From positions 118,428,309-118,492,308 of the forward strand of contig JAUMIR010000002.1 in the NCBI GenBank assembly GCA_030847615.1: 64,000 bases of DNA. Reading direction: 5' to 3'. The stretch comes from Gambelia wislizenii. Lineage: Eukaryota; Chordata; Lepidosauria; Squamata; Crotaphytidae. Under the pieces are notes generated by a model. It was not told the DNA's origin. It did no database searches and was given only the letters and a program-made list of their open reading frames with translations. Within the stretch, counting starts at the first letter, position 1. Every line of letters starts with the position of its first letter. This document shows, one piece after another, positions 43,268-54,020 of the stretch. The translations under genes and the position numbers were made by a program.

Positions 43268-43997
43268 AGTATGGCTATAGTGCATTTGGAAGACTTCACA
43301 AAAGAGTCTGGAGCAATAAACACCTGAGGCAAAGCACAAAAATCAGTGTGTATAGAGCCATTGTACTGTCTGTCCTCCTTTATGGATCTGAAACATGGGT
43401 CACCTATCGCCACCACCTACGATTCCTCGAGCGCTTTCATCAGCGCTGTCTACGCACAATCCTAAATATACACTGGACTGACTATGTGACGAATGTTGCT
43501 CTCCTTGAGCAAGCAGGGATCACCAGTATTGAGGCCATGATATTGAGAACGCTGCTGCGCTGGGCAGGGCACATTTCTAGGATGGAGGACCATCGCCTCC
43601 CAAAAATACTACTCTACGGTGAACTCGCCATTCGTCAGCGTAAGAGGGGCGCTCCAAAAAAGCGATACAAAGACTCCCTGAAACAACATCTCAGGCTCGG
43701 CCAAATTGATCACCAACAGTGGTCCGCCCTGGCCTCACATCGGGAGGCATGGAGACGCACTATCCACAATGCTGCAGCCTTATTTGAGAACTCACGCCGA
43801 ACAAGTCTTGAAGAGAAACGACAACGCAGAAAGAATCACAATCCAAAAACATCACCCAAGGAGACCTTCTGCTGTGCTTTTTGCAACCGGACTTGTTTAT
43901 CTCGGATTGGCCTTTTTAGTCATCAGCGCGCTTGCAGAAAGCGCGGGATGTGTCCTTCCTGAATCTTCGTTTGCGAAGTAAAGCCAGAGAGAGAGAT
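43268..43997 (+). mobile_element. Zinc-finger LINE, 5'-truncated, C-terminal ORF intact
   Basis: A 204-residue uninterrupted frame (43,348-43,962) covers the end of the polyprotein. LLYGSETWVTYRHHLRFLER lies after the RT thumb, MILRTLLRWAGHISRMEDHR in the middle, KKRYKDSLKQHLRLGQIDHQ next, and then a C2HC zinc finger with C176, C179, H192 and C196 (CAFC ... SHQRAC). The last residues are RKRGMCPS. After the stop come GAATCTTCGTTTGCGAAG and a GCCAGAGAGAGAGA tail. This is the best preserved 3' part of the family in the window. The start methionine is only where the open frame begins after truncation and is not a real start. The element class has an AP endonuclease (see 45,216-49,197); I do not assign a clade. 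Confidence 0.85.
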
Positions 43998-44509
43998 GCA
44001 TATGGAATGCTTCATGGAATGACAGGTGGTGGGGTCCCAGGGGAAATCTGACAGTAATGAAAATGGAATAAAAGGAACAATGGCGCTATTTTATAGTACA
44101 GGCAGGTAGTATGAAATGAAGAGAAATGTGGTTGCCAGGTCGGAACCATATTGTACAAAACAAAGGAACAGGACATTAATTCAGAGCTAAATGGAGGTGT
44201 TAATTAGTTCAGTAAAAATAATCCTCTTTAAATAAAGAGTGCGTTTAACACAGAGAGTAAACAAATAGAGTTCAGCACCAGCAACCTGTTGCTGGGGAGT
44301 TGCAAAGGGTGAGGACACCCTGAGTAGGAGAAAGATTGTGGAAAGAACAGAAATTTTGTTTAGGAAAGCAAATCTAAAAGTGACAGTAGCAGGGAAGGGG
44401 GAGAAAAGGTGAAGAAGACCAGGTACGACTCATCCTTCTCATCCACTTTTATTTGACTTCTTGACTGCATTGTTACTACAAACATCCTATAGGACTCATC
44501 AGAAAAGGA
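43998..44509. other. No feature recognised
   Basis: Unassigned, A/G-rich in part. Confidence 0.45.
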
Positions 44510-45010
44510 ATATTGGGATTCTGGTCAATAGCATAATGAACAGTAGACTGATGAGGTGGTAGTGAAAAATGCAAGCTCTATCCTAAGGATTATTTGGGAA
44601 GGGAAGGGAAGGAAAAGCTCCCTGGATCCAAACACCCTTATAGAAATGTGGTGCCACCACCCTCCCCATTTGGGATACTGCGTACAGCTCTGGTTATCCT
44701 GCCGTTTCCCAATGTTGTGCCTTCCAGGTATGTTGGACTACAAGTCTCAGAACCTCTCAGGCAGCCTCTTAAAAAGAATATAATAAAACTAATAAATGTG
44801 CAAAAGGGACAACTAAAATGATCAAAGACTGAGGCATCTTCCCTCTGAAAAGAAAGTAGAAGTCAATATAAATTTTTATTTTGTGGGGAAAAGAAGATGA
44901 GTAAGAATGGGAGGACATGATAGAGATGTATAAAGACATGTGTGGCACACAATTAGTAACTAGAAATGTTTCTCCCTTTCTCAGAGCTAGACTAGAGTTC
45001 ATCTGAGAAA
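44510..45010 (+). mobile_element. CR1/L3-group LINE relic
   Basis: VVKNASSILRIIW, then WCHHPPHLGYCVQLW (compare [11 protein letters not shown] of CR1), GTTKMIK (as AAAGGGACAACTAAAATGAT) and GACATGATAGAGATGTATAA (D-M-I-E-M-Y-K) follow the order of a CR1-group RT C-terminus. It is interrupted by a short MITE-like piece near 44,705-44,765. No frame is intact. Confidence 0.6.
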
Positions 45011-45215
45011 TTGGCAGTAGACCTGGGACAATTGTTTAATATTATTATTATTATTATTTTATTTTACTTGCAAATCTTATGCCCACCTTTCCTCCAGTGA
45101 GCTCAAGGTGGCATATTGTTGGGAACAATGTTCCTTTAAGGCATTGTAAAATAGTTTGTATGGCTGTAACTGATAAGTAACACCAGGTGTCAGCCCTTAG
45201 GTATCACCATTGTAT

Positions 45216-48200
45216 CTCTCTCTCTCTCTCTGGCTTTTCTTTGCAAATGAAGATTCAGGAAGGACTCATCCCACGCTTTCTGCAAGCGCTGATGACTAAA
45301 AAGGCCAATCCAAGATAAATAAGTCTGGATGCAGAAAGCACAGCAGAAGGTCTCCTTGGGTGATGTTTCCGGGTTGGGATTCTTTCTGCGTTGTCATTTC
45401 TCTTCAAGACTTGTTAGGCGTGAGTTCTCAAATAAGGCTGCAGCACTGTGGATAGTGCATCTCCATGCCTCCCGATGTGAGGCCAGAGCGGACCATTGTT
45501 GGTGATCAATTTGGCTGAGCCTGAGATGTTGTTTCAGGGAGTCCTTGTATCGCTTTTTTGGAGTGCCCCTCTTACGCTGACCCGTGGCAAGTCCACTGTA
45601 GAGTACTATTTTTGGGAGACAATAGTCCTCCATTCTAGAAACATGCCCTGCCCAGCGCAGCTGTGTTCTCAATATCATGGCCTCAATGCTGGTGATATCT
45701 GCTTACTCAAGGACATCAACATTCGTCACATAGTCAGTCCAGTGTATATTTAGGATTGTGTATACAGCACTGGTGAAAGCGTTCGAGGAGTGATAAGTGG
45801 TGGTGATAGGTGACCCATGTTTCAGACCCATAAAGGAGAATAGACAGTAGAATGGCTCTATACACACGGATTTTTGTGCTTCGCGTCAGGTGTTTGTTAC
45901 TCCAGACTCTTTTGTAAAGTCTTCCAAATGCGCAATATGCCTTTACTAATCTGTGATTGATCTCTTTGTCAATCTTGGCATCTGAGGAGATGATGCTTCC
46001 CAGGTAGGTGAACTGCTGAATGGACTTAAGCACAGATTTGCCGACGGCAATGCGGGGATGATGGTGTTTGTCCTGTGGTGCAGGCTGGTAAAGAACTTCC
46101 GTTTTCTTCAGGTTGACTTCCAGCCCAAACAGCTCTGCAGCTGTTGCAAAGCAGGATGTTAGGCGCTGCAGAGCTGCTTCTGTGTGGGCAGCAAGGGCAA
46201 AGAGCAGCTCACAGACTAGATAGTTTAGAGTCTTAGTGCGAGCCTTCAGATGCTCAAGTTAAGCAAGCTACCATCAGTAAGGTAACGTATATAGATGCCG
46301 TCTTCTTCTTCGAACTCTGTCGTAGCCCTTTGGAGCATCATGCTGAAGAAGATTGTAAATAAAGTTGGAGCAAGAACACAACCTTGCTTCACTCCATTAG
46401 TTATTAGAAAGGGCTCTGAAAGAGCATCGCCATATCTGACTTGACCGTGATGGCCCTCGTGTAGCAAGATAATCATTTTAAGGAATTTGGGGGGACATCC
46501 TAGTCTTTCCAGGATCTGCCACAGACCTTTTCTACTCACAGTGTCGAAGGCTTTGATGAAGTTGACAAATGTTACATAGAGACCCTTGTTCTACTCTCTA
46601 CATTTCTCTTGCAGTTGTCTAAGGGCAAATACCATATCTGTAGTACTCCTATTGGCTCTGAAGCCACATTGGCTTTCAGGAAGAAGTTCTTCTGCAATGG
46701 CAGGAACTAATCTGTTCAGGAGTATCCTTGCAAGGATTTTTCCAGCAATAGAGAGCAGTGTTGTGCCTCAATAGTTTGAGCAATCGGATTTTGCTCCTTT
46801 TTTTCTTGTACAGGGTGATGATGACTGCATCTCAGAGATCTGATGGCAGTTCCCCCTTTTTCCCAGCAATTCACAAGGAGTTCGTGGAATTTTTCGTGGA
46901 GTGCATGACCTCCGTGTTTCCAAACTTCAGGTGGGATTCCATCAATCCCAGCTGCCTTGCTGTTTTTCATCTGCTGTATGGCGTTAAGGGTCTCTTCCAA
47001 AGTGGGAGCTATGTCCAATTCATTTTTCATCCGTTTTTGTATCATATGTTGGATAGCTGAGCCTTGGACTACTCAGTTGGCACTAAAGAGATTTGGAAAT
47101 GTTCAGCCCATCGATTCAGGATGGAGGCTTTATCAGTAATTAATGTTTGACCATCTGTACTGTATAAGGAGCTTTGGACCTGATCAGTAGGTCCAAACAC
47201 TGTTTTAAGAGCTTCATAAAATCCTCCAAGATCACCCAGATCTTCACAGCATTGTGTCTTTTCTGCTATATCGATTGACCACTTGTTCTGCATGTCTCGG
47301 AATTTTTGTTGAAGTTTAGTACATGTAAGACGGAAAGCTGCTTTTCTTACATGGCAAGTTGGATGTGCGAGGTATGCCTGGTGAGCAGTTCTCTTCTTTG
47401 CCAACAGCTCCTGGATCTCTTGGTTGTTTTCATCAAATCAGTCTTGTTTTTTCTTGTGGGAGAACCCAAGGGATTCTTCCGCAGACTGGAGGATACTGTT
47501 TTTGATATGTTGCCAAAGCACTGTAGGAGAAGGATCTGTAGGATGGTCTTCAAGTTTTGTTTGCAGGTTTGCCTGGAAGTTGTCTCTCATGATAGCTTGT
47601 TGAAGATTGTTGACTTGGAGTCTCTTCTTTAAGATACCACCCCTCTTAGGTTTGAACTTAAGATGAAGATTTAGTTTACATCTGACGAGGTGATGATCTG
47701 TTTGGCATTCTACACTGGGCATCACTAGAGTATCACGGACATCGTGAATGTTTCTCTGGCGGACTAGAATATACTCAACGAGGTGTCAATGTTTGGATCG
47801 GGGATGCATCCAGGTTTCCTTCAAGCTATCTTTCTTCCTTCAAGATAGTGTTTTTAATAGTCAGCCATTGTTCTGCACAGAACTCTAGGAAGAGGCGTCC
47901 GTTATCATTGCAATTTCCAACAGCATGCTTGCCTAAGACACCTTTCCAGGCTTCAGAGTTCTTTTCTATTCTGGCACTGAAGTCACCAAGGATAATAATT
48001 TTATCTTCTACAGGGACTTTTTGTATGAGTTGGTGTAGGTCTGTGTAGAATTTGTCTTTCTCTACAGGGTCGGCTTGCATAGTTGGGGCATATATACTAA
48101 AGAGAACAACATGTGGGAAGCGTAAGGAAATAATGCGATCAGAGTGTCCTGTTGGCAAGGTTTCAAGTTTGGAGGCAATGGAGTTTTTAATCATGAAGCC

Positions 48201-49197
48201 TACTCCTTAAAGATGTTTTTCGGTTTTGGGTTTGCCAGACCAGTAAAGTGTGTAGCCGGTGCCGTGTTCTTTAAGGCTGCCTTCCTCATGGAGACGAACT
48301 TCACTAAGAGCAGCAATGTCAATATTATGTCATGATAGTTCATGGGCTATTAGAGCAGAACAACACTCAGGCCGTCCACTATCTGCAGAGTCCCGCATGG
48401 TTCTGATGTTCCAGCATGCAAGCATCAGTTTATTTACACCTTTGGAGGCCGGTCTGTGCCTTTGTTTCTTTGCCTTGGTTTGACCGCATCAGAAGATGCC
48501 CGTTGGCTGTGGCTAGCCAACCAGGTAGATGGGGATGAGCTTTCGTTAGGCCACCTTTTCTAGGCCCCTCTCCATATGGAGCAAGCAGTGCTCTCCTTAA
48601 AAAAGGCTGCTTGGTCGTTCAGGATGCTGCCGAACAAGCCTGTCATCCCCTGGGTCAGCCTCAAGCGACCAGGGTCCTGAACGCCTGCATGCAGGGTTGC
48701 GTCTATGGCTTCCAGCGCATCTTTACACCTGCCGTTTCGTCCCTCGCCTATCACTACAGGGCTTTTTCGGAATAGGATTTATCCTTCGAGACTGTGCAAT
48801 GGATTTTTCTGGTGGAATGCAGCATGCACAGAACTGGCCTCACACTTTAAACTAAAGGGTTCGTCTTATGTGGCCTTGCAAGCATGGACAGTAGCAGCGA
48901 GGTCCTCGGATCATAGGTTTGATTAGAGTTTCCTTCTCTTAGATGGTTGACCTTAAAGGGTTGGACGAGCACCATCTGTCCGGGTTTGGGATTAGAGTTT
49001 TCCTTCTCCTAGGATGGTTGCCCTAAGGCTAGAGAGCCCATCCTGCCCTTTGACGCACTTTGTCAGACCCTTCGGTTTTGACCTGTCTGGCATGGGAGAC
49101 CCTACCAGTGGCTATTATGCCACCGCCAGCATAGCTCAAAACATCATTAGGGTATGCAAGCCTCTCTCCTATGACAAGGGGGTGTCAATGGAGAGGC
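45216..49197 (-). mobile_element. Zinc-finger LINE, 3,982 bp, near full length
   Basis: TCACCATTGTAT flanks both ends (45,204-45,215; 49,198-49,209). On the minus strand the 5' UTR (to about 48,460) is followed by an AP endonuclease: ACWNIRTMRDS (near 48,420), ALSEVRLHEEG (near 48,310), SIYAPTMQADPVEKDKFYTD (near 48,090) and ILGDFSARIEKNSEAWKGVL (near 47,990-47,930). RT follows: MKNSKAAGIDGIPPEVWKHG (near 46,960), SRKGLWQILERLGCPPKFLK (46,539-46,480), GVKQGCVLAPTLF (near 46,400), FTYLGSIISSDAK (near 46,010) and LLYGSETWVTY (near 45,820). The C-terminus is RMEDYCLPKIVLYSG...; the last finger is partly degraded. The tail is GA-rich. There are many stops and shifts, so it is inactive. Confidence 0.9.
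48920..49024 (-). repeat. Tandem duplication in the zinc-finger LINE 5' UTR
   Basis: GATTAGAGTTTCCTTCTCTT-AGATGGTTGACC (from 48,920) and GATTAGAGTTTTCCTTCTCC-TAGGATGGTTGCC (from 48,989) are direct copies about 69 bp apart. Tandem 5' UTR units can act as promoter monomers in LINEs, but no promoter activity is shown here. Confidence 0.65.
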
Positions 49198-49440
49198 TCA
49201 CCATTGTATATAAGTGCTGTAAAACACAGGACATATGTGGGTTAATGTGCGGACTGAAGAGCAAGTTGGTGGGTTGATTGCGGAGAGTGGATTGCTATAT
49301 ATCAGACAGTGAATGTTGGAGAGAGTTAAAGGAGGGTTTGTATATAACTTGTAAATATTGCAACAAGTGATAAAAGCCTCCAAGGACTTTGGAAGACTCC
49401 ATCTGTGTCTGTGGATCATTCAAGGTTGGTCAGTGCAATA

Positions 49441-50445
49441 TTGCCAAATACTACAAAGTGGGTTTGTGCTTTCACACTCTGCTTCAACTAACTACTATTG
49501 AGGTCAAGCACCTCAGACAGTGCTGATAGGTGGCTTCTCTAGTGGGCCTAGTTTTTTGAGTTTGTCACTGCATGCCTGCAGGACATAGATGAGCACCAAC
49601 ATAAACATGGCTCCTTCCATTTCATCTTCACAACAACCCTGTAGGTGGGGGTCAGGTTGAGAGAGTGTTACTGGCTGAAAGTGATAGGGTGATAACCAAA
49701 ACTGAGGTGTCTGTAAAAGGTCATTAGATAAATTCAAGCAGGGACGCAGTCAGTCAGTGGTTGTCAACTACTGTATCATGGCTATGAATATCCATATTCA
49801 GCAACATGATGCCCCAAATATCAGTTCACAATCAGAACAACAACAATGTCAGTTCACAATAATCATCTTGCTTATAGGCCTTCCTAGAGGCATTCATTTG
49901 GCCAAGGTGGAAGTAGGATACTGGATTAGCCAGACCTTTGATGTGATCCAGAAGGGTTTTTTAATTCTTGATTTAATGGCTGAAAACTGGGCGCTGTGCT
50001 CTCAAGGGCCAGGATCCCATGGTGTCAGGCAAGGATCCAATGGCATCAGACCATTTACACAATGGACCATGGTGCGAGCAGTTTGACACTCTTGACACCT
50101 TTTCAGGTGGGTATCCAAGACTTCCCCACACAAGTGGAAGTGCTGCAGGGACAAACAGCAGTAGGTGAGTCTGGCTACCCACTGCACACATACACACTCT
50201 CCCTGCTGTCAAAGCACAACCAATTGTCCAAACCACCTCTTTCAGAGTCCCTAGTCTCCAAGATCTCCTTGAGCCAGGTACTGAAGAATTGACAGCAGTA
50301 TAGAGAGGGTGTGCCGCTAGTGGGAGGCATGCAGAGATACATCCTGCATCATATCTCTGTGGGGGAGAGGCATTCCCTTCTGCGGAGATTAAATAGGATC
50401 TCACCTTACGGCTTTTGATGCTGATCCTGACAGCTCTTGATGGAT
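49441..50445. other. No feature recognised
   Basis: Unassigned; the long minus frame at 49,973-50,596 (207 residues) crosses a TTTC repeat and shows no domain. Confidence 0.45.
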
Positions 50446-50501
<56 letters not shown>

Positions 50502-50504
50502 TTT
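50446..50504. repeat. (TTTC)n microsatellite
   Basis: About 15 TTTC units. Confidence 0.95.
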
Positions 50505-50793
50505 GGACAAAGCAATTCCAGTATCTCCTTACATGATCTTAAAGAGGAGGAGACCCTACTAAAACAACTCTTAAAAAAACACACACACACACACAAACAT
50601 CTCTTGTTACCAATTTAGTGGCAGAAAGATGCAATGATTCTCAGCAAGTGAATCATGGTATCAAAGCCCCTTGTGTCACTTCTGGTGGGATAGTATTCAT
50701 CCCTCTCCTCTTTTATTTGGGTATTGCCCTTTTTTGATGGCTTGTCAGTAGCAAGATGGTAGTCAGTAGTACAAACAAGATAGGAAGAAGATA

Positions 50794-50950
50794 CAGTAGG
50801 CCCGTGGTATCCCCTGGGGTTTGGTTTCAGGACCCCCTGTAGATACCAAAATCCATGGATGCTCAAGTCCCATTATATACGATGACGTGGTAAAATAGTA
50901 TCCCTGAATAAAATGTCAAACAGCAAGGTTTGCTTTTGGGAATTTAATTT

Positions 50951-50998
<48 letters not shown>

Positions 50999-51072
50999 TG
51001 GGGGGGGGGGTATTTTCAAGCCATGGGTGGTGGAATCTATGGTTACAGAATCTGTGGCTACGGAGGGCTGAT
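50794..51072. mobile_element. Tigger-like (pogo-group) MITE with internal microsatellite
   Basis: CAGTAGGCCCGTGGTATCCC begins the element after TA (50,792-50,793). TTTCAGGACCCCCTGTAGAT, ACCAAAATCCATGGATGCTC and AAGTCCCATTATATACGATG follow, then a (TTTC)n run (about 50,948-50,999) and a G-run, and CAAGCCATGGGTGGTGGAAT to GTGGCTACGGAGGGCTGATT, with TA after it. Order and words match Tigger-derived MITEs known in amniotes. The microsatellite expanded from the T-rich centre. Confidence 0.72.
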
Positions 51073-52078
51073 TATATAACCTTTAAATTTCTGGAATGTT
51101 TATAGTAATTGTGGACTGACTTGGATAGGGAGGGGAATTTTTGGCCCAGAAAGTCTTGTTAGTTACATGTTTCTCTGCTTTGTACATCTAGTGGTTAGCA
51201 TGGAAATGAAGTACAGATGAAGGGAGGAGTTGATAGGCAAGCAGGACTATCCTTAACAGGCAACAGCTGTTTTGGTAAGGAGGTTCTGGGGATTTTTTTC
51301 TCTTTTCCTGCCATTCATTTACATATGTTTTTTTTTAAAAAAAAATAAGAACAATTTCAGTCCAAAAGAAGTGGGCATCATTATATCAGGTTGGGATTCA
51401 TGGGACCATTGGAAATCTTGCCCCTACTGATTCTGTACACTGCCTTTTAATGGCTGGGAGCATGGACCTATGTTCCCACTACATAATTATTTGTAGGGAA
51501 GGACTTACACAGGGAGGATATATTTACTGTATATTAACCAAATCTCATTTATATTATCCCCTTTTTTCCTACATAAATGTGCACTAGGCTGTGACATGCT
51601 GTAACATTCTATATACAGCTCAAAATAGTATATTGTCTTATAGGTAGGTTAAACCTTTTGCTATGTAAACTGTATATTTTCTTCTCTTTGTACAGTGCCT
51701 ACCATAATGGGCCCCTGGTGTGTGTTTACTATAGTGGCATCTGTGATTCATATAACAGTCTGATTTTAAAATCACAATGTAAACAGCCTGTGCTTTAGTT
51801 AGCAAACTCAGGCCAGGCTTCTCCTTTTTGTGTACTATAGCTAAATTAGAATTAAAACTGATTTGCATAGCAATTCCACAGACTCTGTAATATGACTTGA
51901 ACCTCTTATTTCTGATGTACTGTGAAGGGAGAATTTGTGGGGTGTAAAATTATATAAGCACATTGGAAGAGATTGAGTGGATTCAGCTTAGAATTTCCTC
52001 TGAATCAGAAAGATCCACATGAACCATACACAGGTTCAAAAATGTGCATCTTGTTCCCTTCGTATGGAGAATGTAATA
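51073..52078. other. No feature recognised
   Basis: AT-rich, including a T/A-block near 51,328. No coding domain or named repeat. Confidence 0.45.
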
Positions 52079-52566
52079 CAGTGGGCCCACTGTATCCACA
52101 GGCTTCAGATCCACTGATTTAACTAACTGCGGATTTAAAATATGTGGGGGGGAAATACAGGGACATGGTGAGCGGAGGCAGCAGCACTCCTGCTCATTTG
52201 TTCAAGAAGGAATGAACACCAGGAGCACCACTGCTACCGCCAAACACCATGTCCCTGTGGAAGCTGTTCGCCACCCTGCCGTTGGTGGCAGTGGTGCTCC
52301 TGTTTGTTTGTTTGTGAACAAACAAGCAGGAGTTCTGCCCACCAACCACCTTGTCATTGCGGAAGCTACTCAGAGGTGGAGGCAGGTGGCTTGCATGCTC
52401 CCCAAAGGTGGGGGAGCCCAAAGAACATGTACCTGGCAGCCAGGGCTTGCCACCACCTCTGCTGCTGCCCTACGCCATTTTATAAATAAGGTACTTCAGT
52501 ATTCGTGGTTGTTTGGTATCTGTGTGTGGTCCTGGAACCAAACCCTCATGGACTGTGCGCCCACTG
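52079..52566. mobile_element. Tigger-like MITE with internal hairpin
   Basis: CAGTGGGCCCACTGTATCC begins after TA (52,077-52,078) and the far end GACTGTGCGCCCACTG is followed by TA (52,567-52,568). Inverted ends agree in CAGTGGGC-CAC. The left half has TCAGATCCACTGATTTAACT and the right half GTGGTCCTGGAACCAAACCC, the pattern of Tigger MITEs. The centre holds a GC-rich hairpin: CAGGAGCACCACTGCTACC (52,219) pairs with GGTGGCAGTGGTGCTCCTG (52,285). The 179-residue frame over this region is not a gene. Confidence 0.75.
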
Positions 52567-53429
52567 TATTATCTAGGTATCTTCCCAATATTCAAGTTAC
52601 ATATCTCAGCTCAATTTCCATATTGGGAGACTCCGAACAATCAAAGCTACAGCTTACACAGAAGGCAGTGTGTTTAGAAAAAGTGCTATTTAAAGTTCTA
52701 GGTTTCAGTGGGGGTTTATTTTGGTTCCTTTCCCCTTTAACTGTGAACTAATGCCAGTATGTCTTTTCAGGCAATGCATATGTAAGGGGATTGGCTGATG
52801 GCTCATCTTTCTAACAAGGTTTTTCAGAAAATGTCAGTTTATTGCTCTTGCAAATTGTCTTATGCCTACACAAAACTGGCTGCCTGAGCAAAGAGCTCTG
52901 CCAATAGTGTTCTCTGCAAACTGACTGTTAGGATAACAAAAAGGAAAACAGGCCTTTTGAAGAATTGCAACAGTTTACTGTTTTCCTCAGCCTATTTATT
53001 GCCTCTGAATTGGATTTATTTTTATTAACCATTCCATTCCTGAATTTTAAGTAACAGGATTACACTATTTCTATATTATTTAGATGTTCTGCATTCCTTC
53101 TTCAAGACAGAATGGTTATAAAAGATACAAGAGAAATCAAATGTCTTTCTGTGGAAATGTACTGTCTGATAATAGGATGCCACGATCAATGTCATCATAA
53201 CAGAGCACCATTCACTGTACTGTATGCTTTTTCATGGTGGAAAAAATCCTATCCTTCAAGACTATAAGGGGAGGACTTTAAAATGTGGGTTTATATATCA
53301 GAACTATATACATTTCTAGTGTCATCTTAAAAGATTAAAGTTCACAATTACATGTAATGCTGAACCATAGTTTTAGTGCTACGGGCAGAAGCAACAGTAA
53401 AGCAGTCTGAAGCTTTTGCCATCATCCTG
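52567..53429. other. No feature recognised
   Basis: Unassigned AT-rich DNA. Confidence 0.45.
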
Positions 53430-53630
53430 TATCCATTCAGTTTCATCTGATTTCAGAAGCTAAATATGGGCAGCCCTGACTAATACTTGTTGAGGAGCCC
53501 AGCAGATAATACAGGGGATCTCCAGGTAGGACTAACCTAAAATCCTGGAGAGCAGCTACCGCTCAGAGTGGGCAGTACTGTGCTAGACAGAGAACAGGTC
53601 TCACTCAGTATAAGGCAGTTTCCTTTATCC
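53430..53630 (+). mobile_element. Chimeric SINE: 5S rRNA head, tRNA-SINE tail
   Basis: The first part TTTCATCTGATTTCAGAAGC, TAAATATGGGCAGCCCTGAC and TAATACTTG...AATACAGGGG follows 5S rRNA (GTCTGATCTCGGAAGCTAAG, TTAGTACTTG, GAATACCGGG). It then switches to ATCTCCAGGTAGGACTAACC, CTGGAGAGCAGCTACCGCTC, AGAGTGGGCAGTACTGTGCT and CAGTATAAGGCAGTTTCC, the body and tail of the tRNA-derived SINE also seen at 10,660-10,885. The join is near 53,517. This combination differs from the common 5S SINEs at 34,560 and 57,781, which have another tail. Confidence 0.7.
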
Positions 53631-53782
53631 CATGTTAGTTTAATTGTGTTTGTTTTGATGCCTGAAGCTGAACAAACCGTAGTTTATCTTAACTATGATA
53701 TCATGGAAGAAGACAACTTCAGGCCCTATTTTAGAAGCTACCTTGTTTCAATACACCATAGTTAATGTTAACTGTTAACATT
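53631..53782. other. No feature recognised
   Basis: Short unassigned spacer. Confidence 0.4.
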
Positions 53783-54020
53783 AAGCCAGTATGGTGTAGT
53801 GGCTTGAGTGTTGGGCTAGCACTCTGAGAGACCAGGTTTCAAATCCCCATTTAGCCATGGAAACCCAGTGGGTGATCTTGGGCAAGTCACACTTTCTCAG
53901 CCTTAGAGGAATGCAATGACAATCTCCCTCTGATAAATCTTGTCAAGAAAACCCCATGATAGAGTCTCCTTAGGGTGCCAGGAGTCAGAAATTACTCAAA
54001 GGTACACAATAACATTAACC
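53783..54020 (+). mobile_element. tRNA-derived SINE (Sauria-type)
   Basis: AAGCCAGTATGGTGTAGTGG, CTTGAGTGTTGGGCTAGCAC, then GGTTTCAAATCCCC (B-box), CATGGAAACCCAGTGGGTGA, CTTGGGCAAGTCACACTTTC and TCAGCCTTAGAGGAATGCAA are standard. The A-box is TGGTGTAGTGG. The tail has AAGAAAACCCCATGATAGAG. The copy is near complete. Confidence 0.88.

Larger units (their letters stand above)
45117..49440 (+). mobile_element. LTR-like sequence split by a LINE
   Basis: Left part 45,117-45,215 (TGTTGGGAACAATGTTCC...), right part 49,198 to about 49,440 (TATATAAGTGCTGTAAAACA, then CAACAAGTGATAAAAGCCTCC and CCATCTGTGTCTGTGGATCA). Joined across the LINE this gives about 340 bp with a TATATAA box, an ATAAAA polyadenylation-like site and a TG start, the layout of an LTR. 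The LINE with its 12-bp duplication accounts for the gap. The right limit and target duplication of the LTR are not clear, and no gag/pol is nearby, so it would be a solo LTR. Confidence 0.5.

Noticed and set aside
43348..43962. A 204-residue intact frame as a host zinc-finger gene
   Set aside because: It matches the C-terminus of the LINE present in two other copies, ends with the same tail, and begins without a true start; this is a 5'-truncated retrotransposon.
49973..50596. A 207-residue minus frame
   Set aside because: The frame runs through a (GAAA)n microsatellite (KERKKERKKERK) and CA repeats and shows no recognisable domain.
52212..52751. A 179-residue + frame
   Set aside because: Most of it lies in a Tigger-like MITE with an internal hairpin; no domain.
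53783..53860. A tRNA gene
   Set aside because: A- and B-box-like text is present but the cloverleaf is not intact and the sequence continues as a SINE.
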